Assembly (NCBI RefSeq): GCF_900452515.1
Contig: NZ_UGNW01000001.1
Span: 310,001 to 374,000, forward strand
Length of the DNA: 64,000 bases
Direction of reading: 5' to 3'
Source: Legionella birminghamensis
GTDB lineage: Bacteria > Pseudomonadota > Gammaproteobacteria > Legionellales > Legionellaceae
Within the stretch, counting starts at the first letter, position 1. The number at the start of each line of letters is the position of its first letter. A program made the translations under genes and the position numbers. Under the pieces are notes generated by a model, which saw only the letters and a list, made by a program, of their open reading frames with translations, was not told the origin of the DNA and did not search any database. Of this stretch, positions 20,592 to 29,548 are shown piece by piece.

Positions 20592-20733
20592 TGGACAACA
20601 GCTAAAGATAAAATGTTCAATATTCTATCATGCATAGCCAGAATAACAACATGAACTGTAACTGGTCGGAGCTTTCCGCTGGTAAAATGCTTGGGGGGCG
20701 CAATTATAAGATTGAAATGAGGCTTGGATTTAA

Positions 20734-20770
20734 TCTCCACATCACACAAATGAGTTGTGGAATGTGGAGA
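20734..20770. repeat. Perfect inverted repeat between jetA and the ankyrin-like gene
   Basis: TCTCCACAT (20734-20742) and ATGTGGAGA (20762-20770) form a 9-bp perfect stem around a 19-base loop that can pair partly itself. It lies upstream of jetA and downstream of the ankyrin-like gene on the same strand. No T-run follows on the transcribed side, so it could be an operator or an RNA hairpin rather than an intrinsic terminator. Confidence 0.55.
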
Positions 20771-20809
20771 TCCCGGAGTTCCAGATCTGAGGGGATAAAC
20801 CGTTTTAGC

Positions 20810-21685
20810 TTAACGAAACATTGTGGCGCCGCTCTTGGGAGCTGCTGGAACAGGTTTGGGTTCTGGAGCAGAAAAACCCAGATCCTGAGAATAACGCTTA
20901 ACCATCTCAGCTTTTGTATTTTCATGGAACTTACTCGACAACGCTCTGCGCTCAGTGGTTGGCAGTTGGTTAATCGTTTCAAATATCCCATCCAGAATCG
21001 TGTTTATAGGGTACTGAAAATTATGGTTAATTTGAAAACAAGAGCCTGCCAGGAAGGGATCTGCCCCAGCCAGAATCAGTTGAGTCCTTAGTGTGGACAA
21101 GGTTTCAACGGGCAAGGTACCCCAGCAACGCGGTTGTCCTGCTGCCATGGGAGGATTGGTGTACAATCCGCTACGACCCTTGGATGGGTCTCTATTATTG
21201 AGTTCGGCGTTTTTCTCAATTAACTGTTGAATGATTAGCGCCATATTTTCACCCAGAGCGATCTTATCGTTTTCAGAAAGTTCATTGGTATAATTAATGT
21301 ACTTGTCGGGATGTACCCTCAACGCCAATGGATCTAGTGCCTGATGCATTAAGGTATATTGTTGTCGATATCCAAAAACCAGCATGCTTTCACTGTTGAT
21401 ATCATTTGTATCCAGATGCGCTAAAAATAAACTACAGGCATCAACATCTCCTAAGCTAATAGCAAGATTTAAAGCATGTGTTTTAGAATATTCATCGGGT
21501 GCCTTCACCCCATCATTTTCCAATAATGAGTCTAGTAGACCTTGAAACCCGGTCTCGTCCGCTTCAAAGATAGGTGCCTTACTGAATGGCCGCAAAATAA
21601 TTTTTCGTTTTTCCTCAGGAGTCTTTGCCTCCTGGACCTGGTCAACAATAACTTTAAGGATACTTTCGCATCTTTCAGTAAACAT
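20810..21685 (-). CDS. Ankyrin-like hypothetical protein, possible effector
   Basis: A 291-residue protein with no signal peptide or membrane segment. Residues about 75-110 (THALNLAISLGDVDACSLFLA) and 155-210 (IQQLIEKNAELNNRD, LRTQLILAGADPFLAG) look like degenerate ankyrin repeats. A proline-rich tail ends in KSGATMFR. ATG 21685 is chosen because GGAGAAG lies just before it; a TTG at 21697 is in frame but would contain that site. Ankyrin proteins are frequent Dot/Icm substrates in Legionella, but nothing here proves export. It is transcribed toward jetA; a defence function is possible only by location. Confidence 0.7.
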   Translation of the reverse strand: MFTERCESILKVIVDQVQEAKTPEEKRKIILRPFSKAPIFEADETGFQGLLDSLLENDGVKAPDEYSKTHALNLAISLGDVDACSLFLAHLDTNDINSESMLVFGYRQQYTLMHQALDPLALRVHPDKYINYTNELSENDKIALGENMALIIQQLIEKNAELNNRDPSKGRSGLYTNPPMAAGQPRCWGTLPVETLSTLRTQLILAGADPFLAGSCFQINHNFQYPINTILDGIFETINQLPTTERRALSSKFHENTKAEMVKRYSQDLGFSAPEPKPVPAAPKSGATMFR

Positions 21686-21804
21686 AATCTTCTCCAAATA
21701 AGTGGGTTATTGGGTGTGTATTATACACTTTTGCTATTTTTAATCAATCAAATAATGTTCTAAATGTTCAAATTAACTTCAGTTGTGGTGGTTACTATAC
21801 CCGG

Positions 21805-23151
21805 CTATAGAAGACTATGACTTTGAGGTGAGTTAAGCGTGCTTACCTGCCCTTCAAATACTCGCAGAGAGTTTGGTTTGCCAAAAAAGCCAAGACGGCG
21901 ATAGGCGAATGCTTCAAGAATAGATTTTGTCCCCTTCTCTTTATGGTTTAAGAATTCATATAAGCTTGCATTGGCGCCAAGGTTTTGGGCGTTATCGAAA
22001 GCCTGTCGCAGCGCATTTCCTTTTTTCTGATGGTTTATACCCAGACAGGCCTGACTGTGGCGTTCGTATTGTTCAATTTTCCTTTGCACCAAAGCAGATA
22101 GTTGCTGTATCGCCACATAATCCTTCGATAATTTCGGTTCCTCAGCCGCATCAGTCTGGGTGCTTGGCTCCCTTAGGGTAACCCAGGAGGAAGCTGGTGT
22201 TTCGCTAAGGGCTGCGCTGTGGTTTGCGGCTACATTAAAGAAAAATACATGGCGGGGATCATGTGGTCCCATCACCCGGACACGCTGTATGGGGTCGAAA
22301 TAGTGCGGCTTCGGCTTAATATCTGTATGAAGAGCTATAAGAAAATGGCTATTTCGAACATGGAAGTCATTTTTAAAAGGGCTAAGAATATTGAAAACAC
22401 CATGCTTTTGATAAATCTGATCGAGGCCGTCAATCACCCAGATTACCGGGTGTTTTTCCAATAGATGGTAATCATAAGCACTGAATTCATAAAAAGACAG
22501 TGCACTGCGCATCAAAGAATCCGGCGTGGTAAATTTTGATAATGGGCAATAAATAACAAAGGGCTGTCCCTCTCGGTAATTATTTAGGGCGTCCAGAGAA
22601 AATTTCTGCAGGAAATAACTTCGCTGCTCGGCTGGTAAATCGCTTGATAGTGCGATAGTTGTGCTCAGTGCTTTCTCTTTGTATGTTTGATGAAGAAGAT
22701 TCTCCAAGGGAAGCTCGCACTGAGTTTCCATGAAAAATAAATCCTTGAATTCGCTGCTTGTTTCCAAGGTTTTGTTTAAATACTCCTTCATGCGTATGAA
22801 CCCTGGAATGAAGGGATAATTTGGGGTATTTTCATCGCTAAAGAAATCAGACAGTAGCGGAGGAGGGAAGACAATTTTTAGCGTTATTTCCCCTTCAGCA
22901 TTAGAATGTGTATACGCCGAAAACAGTTTATTTTTTAAATAGTTCCTGATTTCACCAATCGTCAAACAGTCAATGCCTTCCCAAAGTATCCGTTTAAAGC
23001 GGATGGTGCCATCCACATTCTTCAGTTTGGCTTTGATGGTTTCAAAAAAATTGCCCCGTTGAAAATCAAGTTTTAAACAATCACCCTCGACTGAAACATC
23101 GCGTATGTTCAGCTGATATCCAAATCGAATTACTTCCTTGTCCGATGGCAT
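21805..23151 (-). CDS. Hypothetical protein with a NACHT-like acidic motif, possible effector
   Basis: A 448-residue protein of no family I recognise. The N-terminal 90 residues are beta-rich (FGYQLNIRDVSVEGDCLKLDF). The middle has HPVIWVIDGLDQIYQKHG, which resembles the Walker B of NACHT/STAND ATPases (four hydrophobics then DGLDE), but no Walker A is visible, so ATPase activity is doubtful. The C-terminus (KKGNALRQAFDNAQNLGANASLYEFLNHKE, here in two parts, then ILEAFAYRRLGFFG) resembles the last helices of several Legionella effector-type proteins. Its own promoter region is the 165-bp gap shared with the divergent hydrolase. Confidence 0.65.
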   Translation of the reverse strand: MPSDKEVIRFGYQLNIRDVSVEGDCLKLDFQRGNFFETIKAKLKNVDGTIRFKRILWEGIDCLTIGEIRNYLKNKLFSAYTHSNAEGEITLKIVFPPPLLSDFFSDENTPNYPFIPGFIRMKEYLNKTLETSSEFKDLFFMETQCELPLENLLHQTYKEKALSTTIALSSDLPAEQRSYFLQKFSLDALNNYREGQPFVIYCPLSKFTTPDSLMRSALSFYEFSAYDYHLLEKHPVIWVIDGLDQIYQKHGVFNILSPFKNDFHVRNSHFLIALHTDIKPKPHYFDPIQRVRVMGPHDPRHVFFFNVAANHSAALSETPASSWVTLREPSTQTDAAEEPKLSKDYVAIQQLSALVQRKIEQYERHSQACLGINHQKKGNALRQAFDNAQNLGANASLYEFLNHKEKGTKSILEAFAYRRLGFFGKPNSLRVFEGQVSTLNSPQSHSLL

Positions 23152-23316
23152 TTCCGGCCTTATCTAGTAGTTCAAAATAAAAGAATATACAAATCTTGAT
23201 CGGAAAGTAATACCAGTCCCGCTCAATGAGGCAGATCATTTATACCTTCCTGTTTATGACATTTGATCTTGCTGGCTAATGATGACATTATTCGAAATTT
23301 TATTGTAGGGATAAGC

Positions 23317-24498
23317 ATGTCTTTATCGAAGTGGGTCAAACGGATATTTTTTATTGGTCTGGTTTTCAGTGCCTGTGCAAGCGCTGCCGGTTCGAAAACC
23401 GAAGAAGCGGTGCTTGTGGATCACAGTTATCTGGGAGTATTTTTACAAGACTCTGCGCGGTTGGTGTTAAGTAAAATGCCGCCTCTCAACACCCTGGAAG
23501 TTCATTATGATCTGAATCTTTACTCCATTCATTATAAAACCCACGATCCTGATGGCAAAATAACTATCGCATCGGGTCTCGTTGCCATGCCAATCTCTGA
23601 TAAAAAAGTAAGCATAGTCAGTTATCAGCATGGAACCCGTTTTAATCGGGATGATGTCCCCTCTAAAAGTATGGAAAAGAATTATATGCTTCTGGCGGGT
23701 ATAGGCAGTCATGGCGGTTACATGACTGTGATGCCGGATTATCTTGGACTGGGTGATAATGAGTTGCCTCTGCATCCCTATGTGCAGCCAGAAACGCTTG
23801 CCGGAAGCAGCGTGGATATGTTGTTTGCTGCCAAAGAACTGGCAGCCCATTTGCATTATCCGCTTGATGACAAGCTTTATCTGACGGGTTATTCAGAAGG
23901 CGGGTTTTCGACGTTGGTGATGTTCGAACTGCTGGCTAAAAATTATAAGGATTTGCCGATAACCGCAGTCGCTTTAGGCTCTGCTCCCTATGACTGGGAT
24001 GAAACCATCCGCTTTATTCTTACGAAACCCGGCCCCCGGGCGAGTGCCTATATGGCTTATTTTTTCTATTCTTTGCAATACTACAAGCATTATTGGGCTA
24101 GTCTGGATGAGATTTTTGTATCCCCTTACAATACGCTCGTACCCCAGTTATTTGATGGGAAACATGCCAACCAGGAAATCCTGGATGCTTTACCCAAAGA
24201 CCCGAAGCTGCTGCTTCAGCCTGCATTTTTTAATGCGATTCTTAACGGAACGGAGACCAATTCCGAGAATCTAAAAAAACTGTTCAACCATTATCACTTC
24301 ACACCAACTGCCCCCTTACTTTTAGTGGGGACAAGAGGCGATAAAGATGTGCCCTTTCATGGCTCTGAGATTGCCTATGATGTTTTTAATCAATTGAGTG
24401 ATTTTGTGACCATTCTATCTGTCAGCGATGAACTTGATCACGTCGATGCAGCGCCTTATGTATTGAAAGAGCAATTAAGTTTTTTTTCTGAATATTGA
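23317..24498 (+). CDS. Exported alpha/beta hydrolase (secretory lipase/esterase-like)
   Basis: An alpha/beta hydrolase of 393 residues. Start ATG 23317 is chosen because it gives a signal peptide (MSLSKWVKRIFFIGLVFSAC then ASAAG) and has TAGGG upstream; a frame back to 23263 is possible but unlikely. The Cys in FSACAS could make it a lipoprotein. The nucleophile is in LTGYSEGGFS (GxSxG). The acid is probably in GTRGDKDVPFHG and the base in DELDHVDAAPY. The long PGPRASAYMAYFFYSLQYY region may form a lid. It resembles bacterial and fungal secretory lipases. The substrate, lipid or acyl ester, cannot be told. Confidence 0.82.
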   Translation: MSLSKWVKRIFFIGLVFSACASAAGSKTEEAVLVDHSYLGVFLQDSARLVLSKMPPLNTLEVHYDLNLYSIHYKTHDPDGKITIASGLVAMPISDKKVSIVSYQHGTRFNRDDVPSKSMEKNYMLLAGIGSHGGYMTVMPDYLGLGDNELPLHPYVQPETLAGSSVDMLFAAKELAAHLHYPLDDKLYLTGYSEGGFSTLVMFELLAKNYKDLPITAVALGSAPYDWDETIRFILTKPGPRASAYMAYFFYSLQYYKHYWASLDEIFVSPYNTLVPQLFDGKHANQEILDALPKDPKLLLQPAFFNAILNGTETNSENLKKLFNHYHFTPTAPLLLVGTRGDKDVPFHGSEIAYDVFNQLSDFVTILSVSDELDHVDAAPYVLKEQLSFFSEY

Positions 24499-24509
24499 TA
24501 AGTTACTCA

Positions 24510-24530
24510 GCCCGGCAGGAAGTGTCGGGC
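24510..24530 (+). terminator. Hairpin after the hydrolase gene
   Basis: GCCCGGCA and TGTCGGGC form an 8-bp stem with one G-U pair around a 5-base loop, 12 bp after the stop codon. There is no clear T-run, so termination is only possible. Confidence 0.35.
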
Positions 24531-24636
24531 ACATAGAGTGTCAATAAATTTTCGCCAATGTGCTTAAAATATTGGCATGTTTTCCGTGATTTAGCTATAA
24601 TCCTCGATCAAAGTGTTACGCAAATACGGAGTATTT

Positions 24637-25728
24637 ATGCCAGGGAATACCCCTCCTTCCGAACAGGAAATATGTCGCCAATTACTCACCAATGCAATAA
24701 GCAATTATCGCCTGGGTGAGGATTTAGTAATACCTATGCTTCGCGACGATGAAACAATAGATGGAATCGATGTAAGAAAGAGAAGTTTCGCTTTAAGGAA
24801 GTTTATAAGCGAGATTATTGAGAGAAAGGGGTTTTCAGGCATTGAAGTAGGCTACACTACAAATGTAGTTACCGGAATTCTGAGAATGAATGCGCCTGTG
24901 GTTGCCGCATTACTTCGAGATGATTTATTGGACAAGCCGAAATTAATGATTGATATCGATAGCATCAAAAGAGCCATTGCCAATGCCCTTAAAAGATACT
25001 ATCAGGAAAGGCAATCAGGTAATCTCATTATTGATGCCATTTCGGATGAGCAAGTTACAGAGTTGACTGCTATTTTTTCAAATGAAAAATACCAGGTTGG
25101 ACTAGAGTTAGACATGATTGGTCGCACTAACCATACAATTATCTTGAAAACAATAGTGAATTTTGAAGACGTGTCTTTCTATGCAGAATTTACAACACCC
25201 GATAGCCGGTTCCAGGAGCATCTCCCTGTAATCCCTTCGCGCTTTACTATAACAGTGGAGGAAGAAGGGGTTCATAAACTGGCAGCCGAATTGAAAAATG
25301 CTGGAGAAGATATTGGTGTTTCTACGTTAGATCAAATAAAAGCGATGGTTAACACCTTAGCGGATAATATTAGAGATAAAAAGAATGGGCGGGAGCAATG
25401 GTTTGAAACTGGTTCTCAAAGCAAAGAAACATCGCTGAGAAAAGTCGTGGAATGGCTTGATGGAAAAGCGTATTTAACTAAGTTTGAAACGGATATGGTT
25501 TTGTCGCTTGTAAAAGCCGTTTGTGCCAGTAAAAGAAATAGCTATGGTATATTTTCACCGCATAGCCTCCGTGAATTTAATCAACGGATTGCTGATGACG
25601 GATGGAAAATGGCAGAAACAAACTTTAGCGCCAAAGAGTTGCTGGGATTGTCTGACTCTGAAGCCATAGAGGGCTTAATCGAGCAGAAACTGGTTGAGCA
25701 GCGTGTAAAGGGCATGGGCCCGGAATAA
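24637..25728 (+). CDS. Hypothetical protein
   Basis: A 363-residue soluble protein that I do not recognise. ATG 24637 is preferred over an in-frame GTG at 24613 because ACGGAG lies five bases before it. The protein is acidic, with alternating helical segments (RKRSFALRKFISEIIERKG, LKRYYQERQSGN) and a central beta-like stretch (TIILKTIVNFEDVSFYAEF). It has no signal peptide, membrane span or obvious catalytic motif. It is followed by a broken gene of similar composition; both could belong to the pool of effector-like proteins. Coding is supported by a long uninterrupted frame and a normal codon pattern. Confidence 0.65.
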   Translation: MPGNTPPSEQEICRQLLTNAISNYRLGEDLVIPMLRDDETIDGIDVRKRSFALRKFISEIIERKGFSGIEVGYTTNVVTGILRMNAPVVAALLRDDLLDKPKLMIDIDSIKRAIANALKRYYQERQSGNLIIDAISDEQVTELTAIFSNEKYQVGLELDMIGRTNHTIILKTIVNFEDVSFYAEFTTPDSRFQEHLPVIPSRFTITVEEEGVHKLAAELKNAGEDIGVSTLDQIKAMVNTLADNIRDKKNGREQWFETGSQSKETSLRKVVEWLDGKAYLTKFETDMVLSLVKAVCASKRNSYGIFSPHSLREFNQRIADDGWKMAETNFSAKELLGLSDSEAIEGLIEQKLVEQRVKGMGPE

Positions 25729-25780
25729 GCCTCATCTGCTAAACTCAGATTATGTGCGCTCTAATTTTCAGGAGCTGAGG

Positions 25781-26339
25781 ATGCCCCGGTATCATTTTGA
25801 ATCCTACAGGATCGAGCCAGAGTATTTCGTCTTTTGGAAGAACATCAATTAACAGCAAGTCCTGCGTCCTCTATAAAATATAAAACGGAAAAAGATACCC
25901 TATTTGATAACCAGAATGCTCAGGATGGTATACGAACCTATGATCAGGTTTCTCATATCGCAGCGCAGGTTCCGTTGATGGAAGTCCTTTTAAAATTAAA
26001 AGCCCATCATTATGTTTTACATGGCGGAGGCAAAACGATTCAAAATAAAAAATACGCTGAGAGTGCAGGGCAAATAGTGGAAAAGATTGAAACCCTACTC
26101 AGTAAAAAATTAACTTCAATGATCCCGAACAAATAGAACAGGCTGAGTCCGAATGCGAGATTTTAACGGCAAGCATCCAAAGGGAATTGAGTACAAAAAC
26201 AAGTCCAACAAAGGGTAGCTGGTTTTTTGGCCTGGGTGGCCGCGATAAGACTACTGCTGCTTTATATTCTGAAATACTTGGCTTACTCAAGCCTTCTGTG
26301 GATAATTCTTCAGAAAAAACGCCGCTGATATCATCCTAG
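25781..26339 (+). pseudogene. Hypothetical gene broken by two frameshifts
   Basis: Three frames join into one protein of about 185 residues. The start ATG 25781, with AGGAG in front, gives MPRYHFES. Near 25805 the reading moves to ILQDRARVFRLLEEHQLTAS and continues to about 26105 (HYVLHGGGKTIQNKKYAES, IVEKIETLLSKK). At a run of six A (26104-26109) it moves again to INFNDPEQIEQAE...GSWFFGLGGRDKTTAAL and stops at TAG 26337-26339. The late pieces are clearly protein-like (LYSEILGLLKPS). The family is unknown. The second shift is in a homopolymer and could be a sequencing error; the first is not. Confidence 0.6.
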
Positions 26340-26390
26340 CGGGCTATTTTATCTATAATTAATTAAGTTAATTTCTTATGCTGGTTTATT

Positions 26391-27971
26391 GTGGATGTCA
26401 CACAAATCCTGTTTGCATTTTTTGAAGGGTTGACGCTTGCCTTTTCACCTTGTATTTTGCCGATTTTACCCTTTATGTTTGCTGCTTCTTTAGCCGGTGG
26501 AAAATTACGCCCACTGCAGATTGTGTTGGGATTTATCTTAAGTTTCAGCTTCTTTTCCCTGCTCTCAAGGCAATTATTATTTGCCACCGGTTTCCATGTG
26601 GATCAGATTCAATGGTTTGCCTATTTGATTTTGCTCCTTCTGGGATTTGTCATGATTATCCCCATTCTGGAAGAACGGTTTGCCGCATTGACCAATAGGT
26701 TGGCTAACCATGCCCATATAGCAGACAAGGCGAGGTTTTTAGAGCAGCCAGGAGGCGCCTTTATTATAGGGGCTTTGCTTGGTCTGGTGTGGACACCTTG
26801 TGCCGGTCCTATTCTGGCAGTGGCTTTAATACAGGTTATACAAGCACAAACCAACTGGCAGGCTGTCCTGACTATCATTGCATTTAGTATCGGTACAGCG
26901 ATTCCCTTATTAGCACTGGGTTATTTTGGCCGTTACTTTAGCAAGCAGCTCGCTATAATCAACCGCCATAGCATCTTAATTAAGCGCGGTATGGGGGTAT
27001 TAATAATCCTTTTTGCCTTATTTGGCCTGGCAGGGATTAATGTCGGTGAGTGGCTTATAGAGAAGGAAAAAAATTCACAGGGGATAGTCACTGAAAATCA
27101 ATTAATCAATCCCTTGCCGGTATCCTATGCCGCCCCGCAAATTGCAGGCGTTGACAGTTGGATTAATTCAGCGCCCCTGACACTTAATTCTTTAAAAGGT
27201 AAAGTGGTGTTGGTTGATTTCTGGACTTATTCCTGCATCAATTGCATTCGGACGCTGCCTTATATTGAGAACTGGTATCAGAAATACCAAAAGGATGGAC
27301 TTGTAGTGATTGGCATTCATGCCCCTGAGTTTGGCTTTGAACAGCAACTTAATAATGTTAAACAGGCGGTGAAAAAATTTGGAATAACCTATCCCGTTGC
27401 CCTCGATAATCAATTGCTGACCTGGCAAAATTTTAATAACCATTACTGGCCCGCGCATTATTTAATTAATCAGCAGGGGGAGGTGGTTTATATTAATTTT
27501 GGCGAAGGCGGATATGATGTAATGGAAAATAATATTCGCTATTTATTAGGCCTAAACAAGCAAAAAGAAAATACAGATGCCAATGTACCTATCGCTTCTA
27601 ATCAGACACCAGAAACGTATCTCGGAAATGCTCGAGCAGAGCGAAAAACGGATACTGCAGTACTTCCCCTTCATTTTTGGCAGCTGACCGGGGATTGGCA
27701 AAGCACTCCGCAATATATTGAAAATAAGGAGGCGGGCGGCAGAATTATTTTCCATTATCAGGCAAAGAAAGTGTTTCTGGTCATAGAGAGTTCGCAAAAT
27801 AAAATGGCGAATATTGAAGTGACCACTGAAAATGGTCAAAAGTCAGAGATATCAATTACTGATGCCAGGCTGTACCAATTGGTAACTCATAAAACTGCAA
27901 AAGAAGGGATTGTCAGTATCAAAGCATTAACACCGCATTTGCGTTTTTATGCGTTTACTTTTGAAAGTTAA
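26391..27971 (+). CDS. DipZ-like CcdA-thioredoxin fusion protein
   Basis: A membrane thiol-disulfide carrier, 526 residues. The first 220 residues form a CcdA/DsbD-type domain with about six membrane helices and its two cysteines in FSPCILPILP (C21) and WTPCAGPIL (C137). A periplasmic TlpA-like thioredoxin domain follows with the active site YSCINCIRTLP (C282, C285). The last 120 residues form a beta-rich domain seen in DipZ proteins. Electrons would pass from cytoplasmic thioredoxin to periplasmic clients such as cytochrome c apoproteins or reductases. The start is GTG 26391; no strong ribosome binding site is visible. It stands alone between unrelated genes. Confidence 0.88.
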   Translation: MDVTQILFAFFEGLTLAFSPCILPILPFMFAASLAGGKLRPLQIVLGFILSFSFFSLLSRQLLFATGFHVDQIQWFAYLILLLLGFVMIIPILEERFAALTNRLANHAHIADKARFLEQPGGAFIIGALLGLVWTPCAGPILAVALIQVIQAQTNWQAVLTIIAFSIGTAIPLLALGYFGRYFSKQLAIINRHSILIKRGMGVLIILFALFGLAGINVGEWLIEKEKNSQGIVTENQLINPLPVSYAAPQIAGVDSWINSAPLTLNSLKGKVVLVDFWTYSCINCIRTLPYIENWYQKYQKDGLVVIGIHAPEFGFEQQLNNVKQAVKKFGITYPVALDNQLLTWQNFNNHYWPAHYLINQQGEVVYINFGEGGYDVMENNIRYLLGLNKQKENTDANVPIASNQTPETYLGNARAERKTDTAVLPLHFWQLTGDWQSTPQYIENKEAGGRIIFHYQAKKVFLVIESSQNKMANIEVTTENGQKSEISITDARLYQLVTHKTAKEGIVSIKALTPHLRFYAFTFES

Positions 27972-28029
27972 ATAAAAACAATTTTCATGTTAAAGTACGT
28001 GGCACTGACTTATCACAGGGACGATCAGA

Positions 28030-29535
28030 ATGTCGTTTTTAAACAAATTGCCGGTCTTTTTGTTATCTTACTCAGCGGCGGTTTCCGCATTTAATTTCAA
28101 CCACCTGGTAGGCGTTGATTATCAACCCAATCATTATGCTGGTAATGTTGCCTTAAACAACCATGATGTATTCATTGTAGGCAATGATGGCGCGGGAACG
28201 CCCATTAGTAATGTCTATATGGAGTTGCTGCAGTTGCGGGAGGCTGGATTTTCTACCGTTCGTTCGTATCAGACCACCATCTACTCCTGGGCTGAAATTA
28301 TTAATCAGGCCCATGCATTGGGAATGAAGGTTATTTATGAGGCAGTCATTCCCCAGCAACCGGCAGATTCGCCAGTTAGTGGTGCATGCCCGGTTCCATC
28401 GGCAGGACAGGGTTATATTCCCTGCGCGCAAGCCACCCTCAATGCAGTGATTGCGCGGGTCGGGAAGTCTGTTTTCAATGACACCGTCATCCTGGTTTTT
28501 GCGGGTCATGAAAATTACTGCGAGGCGGGAAATGTGATCCCCCCTTGTAACAACCCAGGCGTATCCAATATCACTTATCTGACTTCCGCAGTAACAGCCC
28601 TGCAGAGCAGCCTGACCGCGGCAGGACTTGCTACCCCGGTCAGTTCCGCACTGGTTAGCGGGAATCTGGTGACTCCAAGCGTGGCAATTACCAATGATAT
28701 GATCACATTAGCGAACAGCTATTCACCGACTGCCCCTTTAGCCTTTGATCCTTATCCTTTTCAATGGGGCGTGCCAGTGGCCAGCTCGGTGTGGACCCCG
28801 CCTTTAAGTACAAATAATCAGGCACAAAACTCATTAGCCTGGGATTATCTGCGTGTAGTTGGCTCCGCCAATCCTCCCGCTTTACCGGCAGCCGCCCAAC
28901 AGCCATTTTATACACCCGGCCGTGTACTGATGTCTGCGGAAACGGGTTGGGCAACAGCGGGTTCCACCGGTGAGTATGCCTGTAATTCCCCTGGTCCCTG
29001 TGCCCCCAGTGTTGCCAATGCCGCAGCTTATTACCAGGCACTTTATCAGGCTGGCACCGCGAATTTTGTAGCAGCTTCCGGATATGCAATTGCTGTTCTG
29101 GCATTTGAAGCTTATGACGAGCCTAATAAGGGCAGCACTTCCGCTGAAGGGCATTATGGGCTTTTTGACGCTAATTGTGTGCAGAAAGCAGCCGGAATGG
29201 TTCCTGTGAATAAAATAGTCTCCTCAAAGGCTTGTCAGGGTTACTCAAATGGCAGCCTGCTAACCATTGTCGGGTTTGGCCATCCTTACACGCTTGCCAT
29301 CAGGCAGACAAATCCCGCTACTGGCGTTCCAGTGACGATTACTGCCAGCAGTGCAGGGAAACCAGGGCCAAGTGATGCCACATGGCCTCAATATCTGCTT
29401 TTCCCAGGGGCGACAATCACTATCAGGGGAACTCCCTCTTGTACGAGTACGGTGCAATCGATTGTCAACGGACATATTACTTTTTCGGGTACTTGTAACT
29501 GTCCGAACGATAACTTAAACAATTGTTACTATTAA
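28030..29535 (+). CDS. Exported GH17-like beta-1,3-glucanase-type protein
   Basis: A secreted protein of 501 residues with a signal peptide (LPVFLLSYSAAVSA). The catalytic barrel resembles family 17 glycoside hydrolases: VGVDYQPNHY near the start, the strand LQLREAGFSTVRSYQTTIYSW, LGMKVIYEAVIP, a probable acid/base E161 in FAGHENYC, and a nucleophile E304 in LMSAETGWA. A C-terminal Cys-containing region of about 110 residues (SCTSTVQSIV, CNCPNDNLNNCYY) is probably an added beta domain stabilised by disulfides. A role on fungal or host glucans is an inference. It has AGGGAC in front and a barrel-protein gene 13 bp downstream, so the two are probably co-transcribed. Confidence 0.78.
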   Translation: MSFLNKLPVFLLSYSAAVSAFNFNHLVGVDYQPNHYAGNVALNNHDVFIVGNDGAGTPISNVYMELLQLREAGFSTVRSYQTTIYSWAEIINQAHALGMKVIYEAVIPQQPADSPVSGACPVPSAGQGYIPCAQATLNAVIARVGKSVFNDTVILVFAGHENYCEAGNVIPPCNNPGVSNITYLTSAVTALQSSLTAAGLATPVSSALVSGNLVTPSVAITNDMITLANSYSPTAPLAFDPYPFQWGVPVASSVWTPPLSTNNQAQNSLAWDYLRVVGSANPPALPAAAQQPFYTPGRVLMSAETGWATAGSTGEYACNSPGPCAPSVANAAAYYQALYQAGTANFVAASGYAIAVLAFEAYDEPNKGSTSAEGHYGLFDANCVQKAAGMVPVNKIVSSKACQGYSNGSLLTIVGFGHPYTLAIRQTNPATGVPVTITASSAGKPGPSDATWPQYLLFPGATITIRGTPSCTSTVQSIVNGHITFSGTCNCPNDNLNNCYY

Positions 29536-29548
29536 GGCGGCGACTTAT

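Noticed and set aside
20734-20770. The inverted repeat as an intrinsic terminator
   Set aside because: No run of T follows on the transcribed strand and the loop is long; kept only as an inverted repeat.
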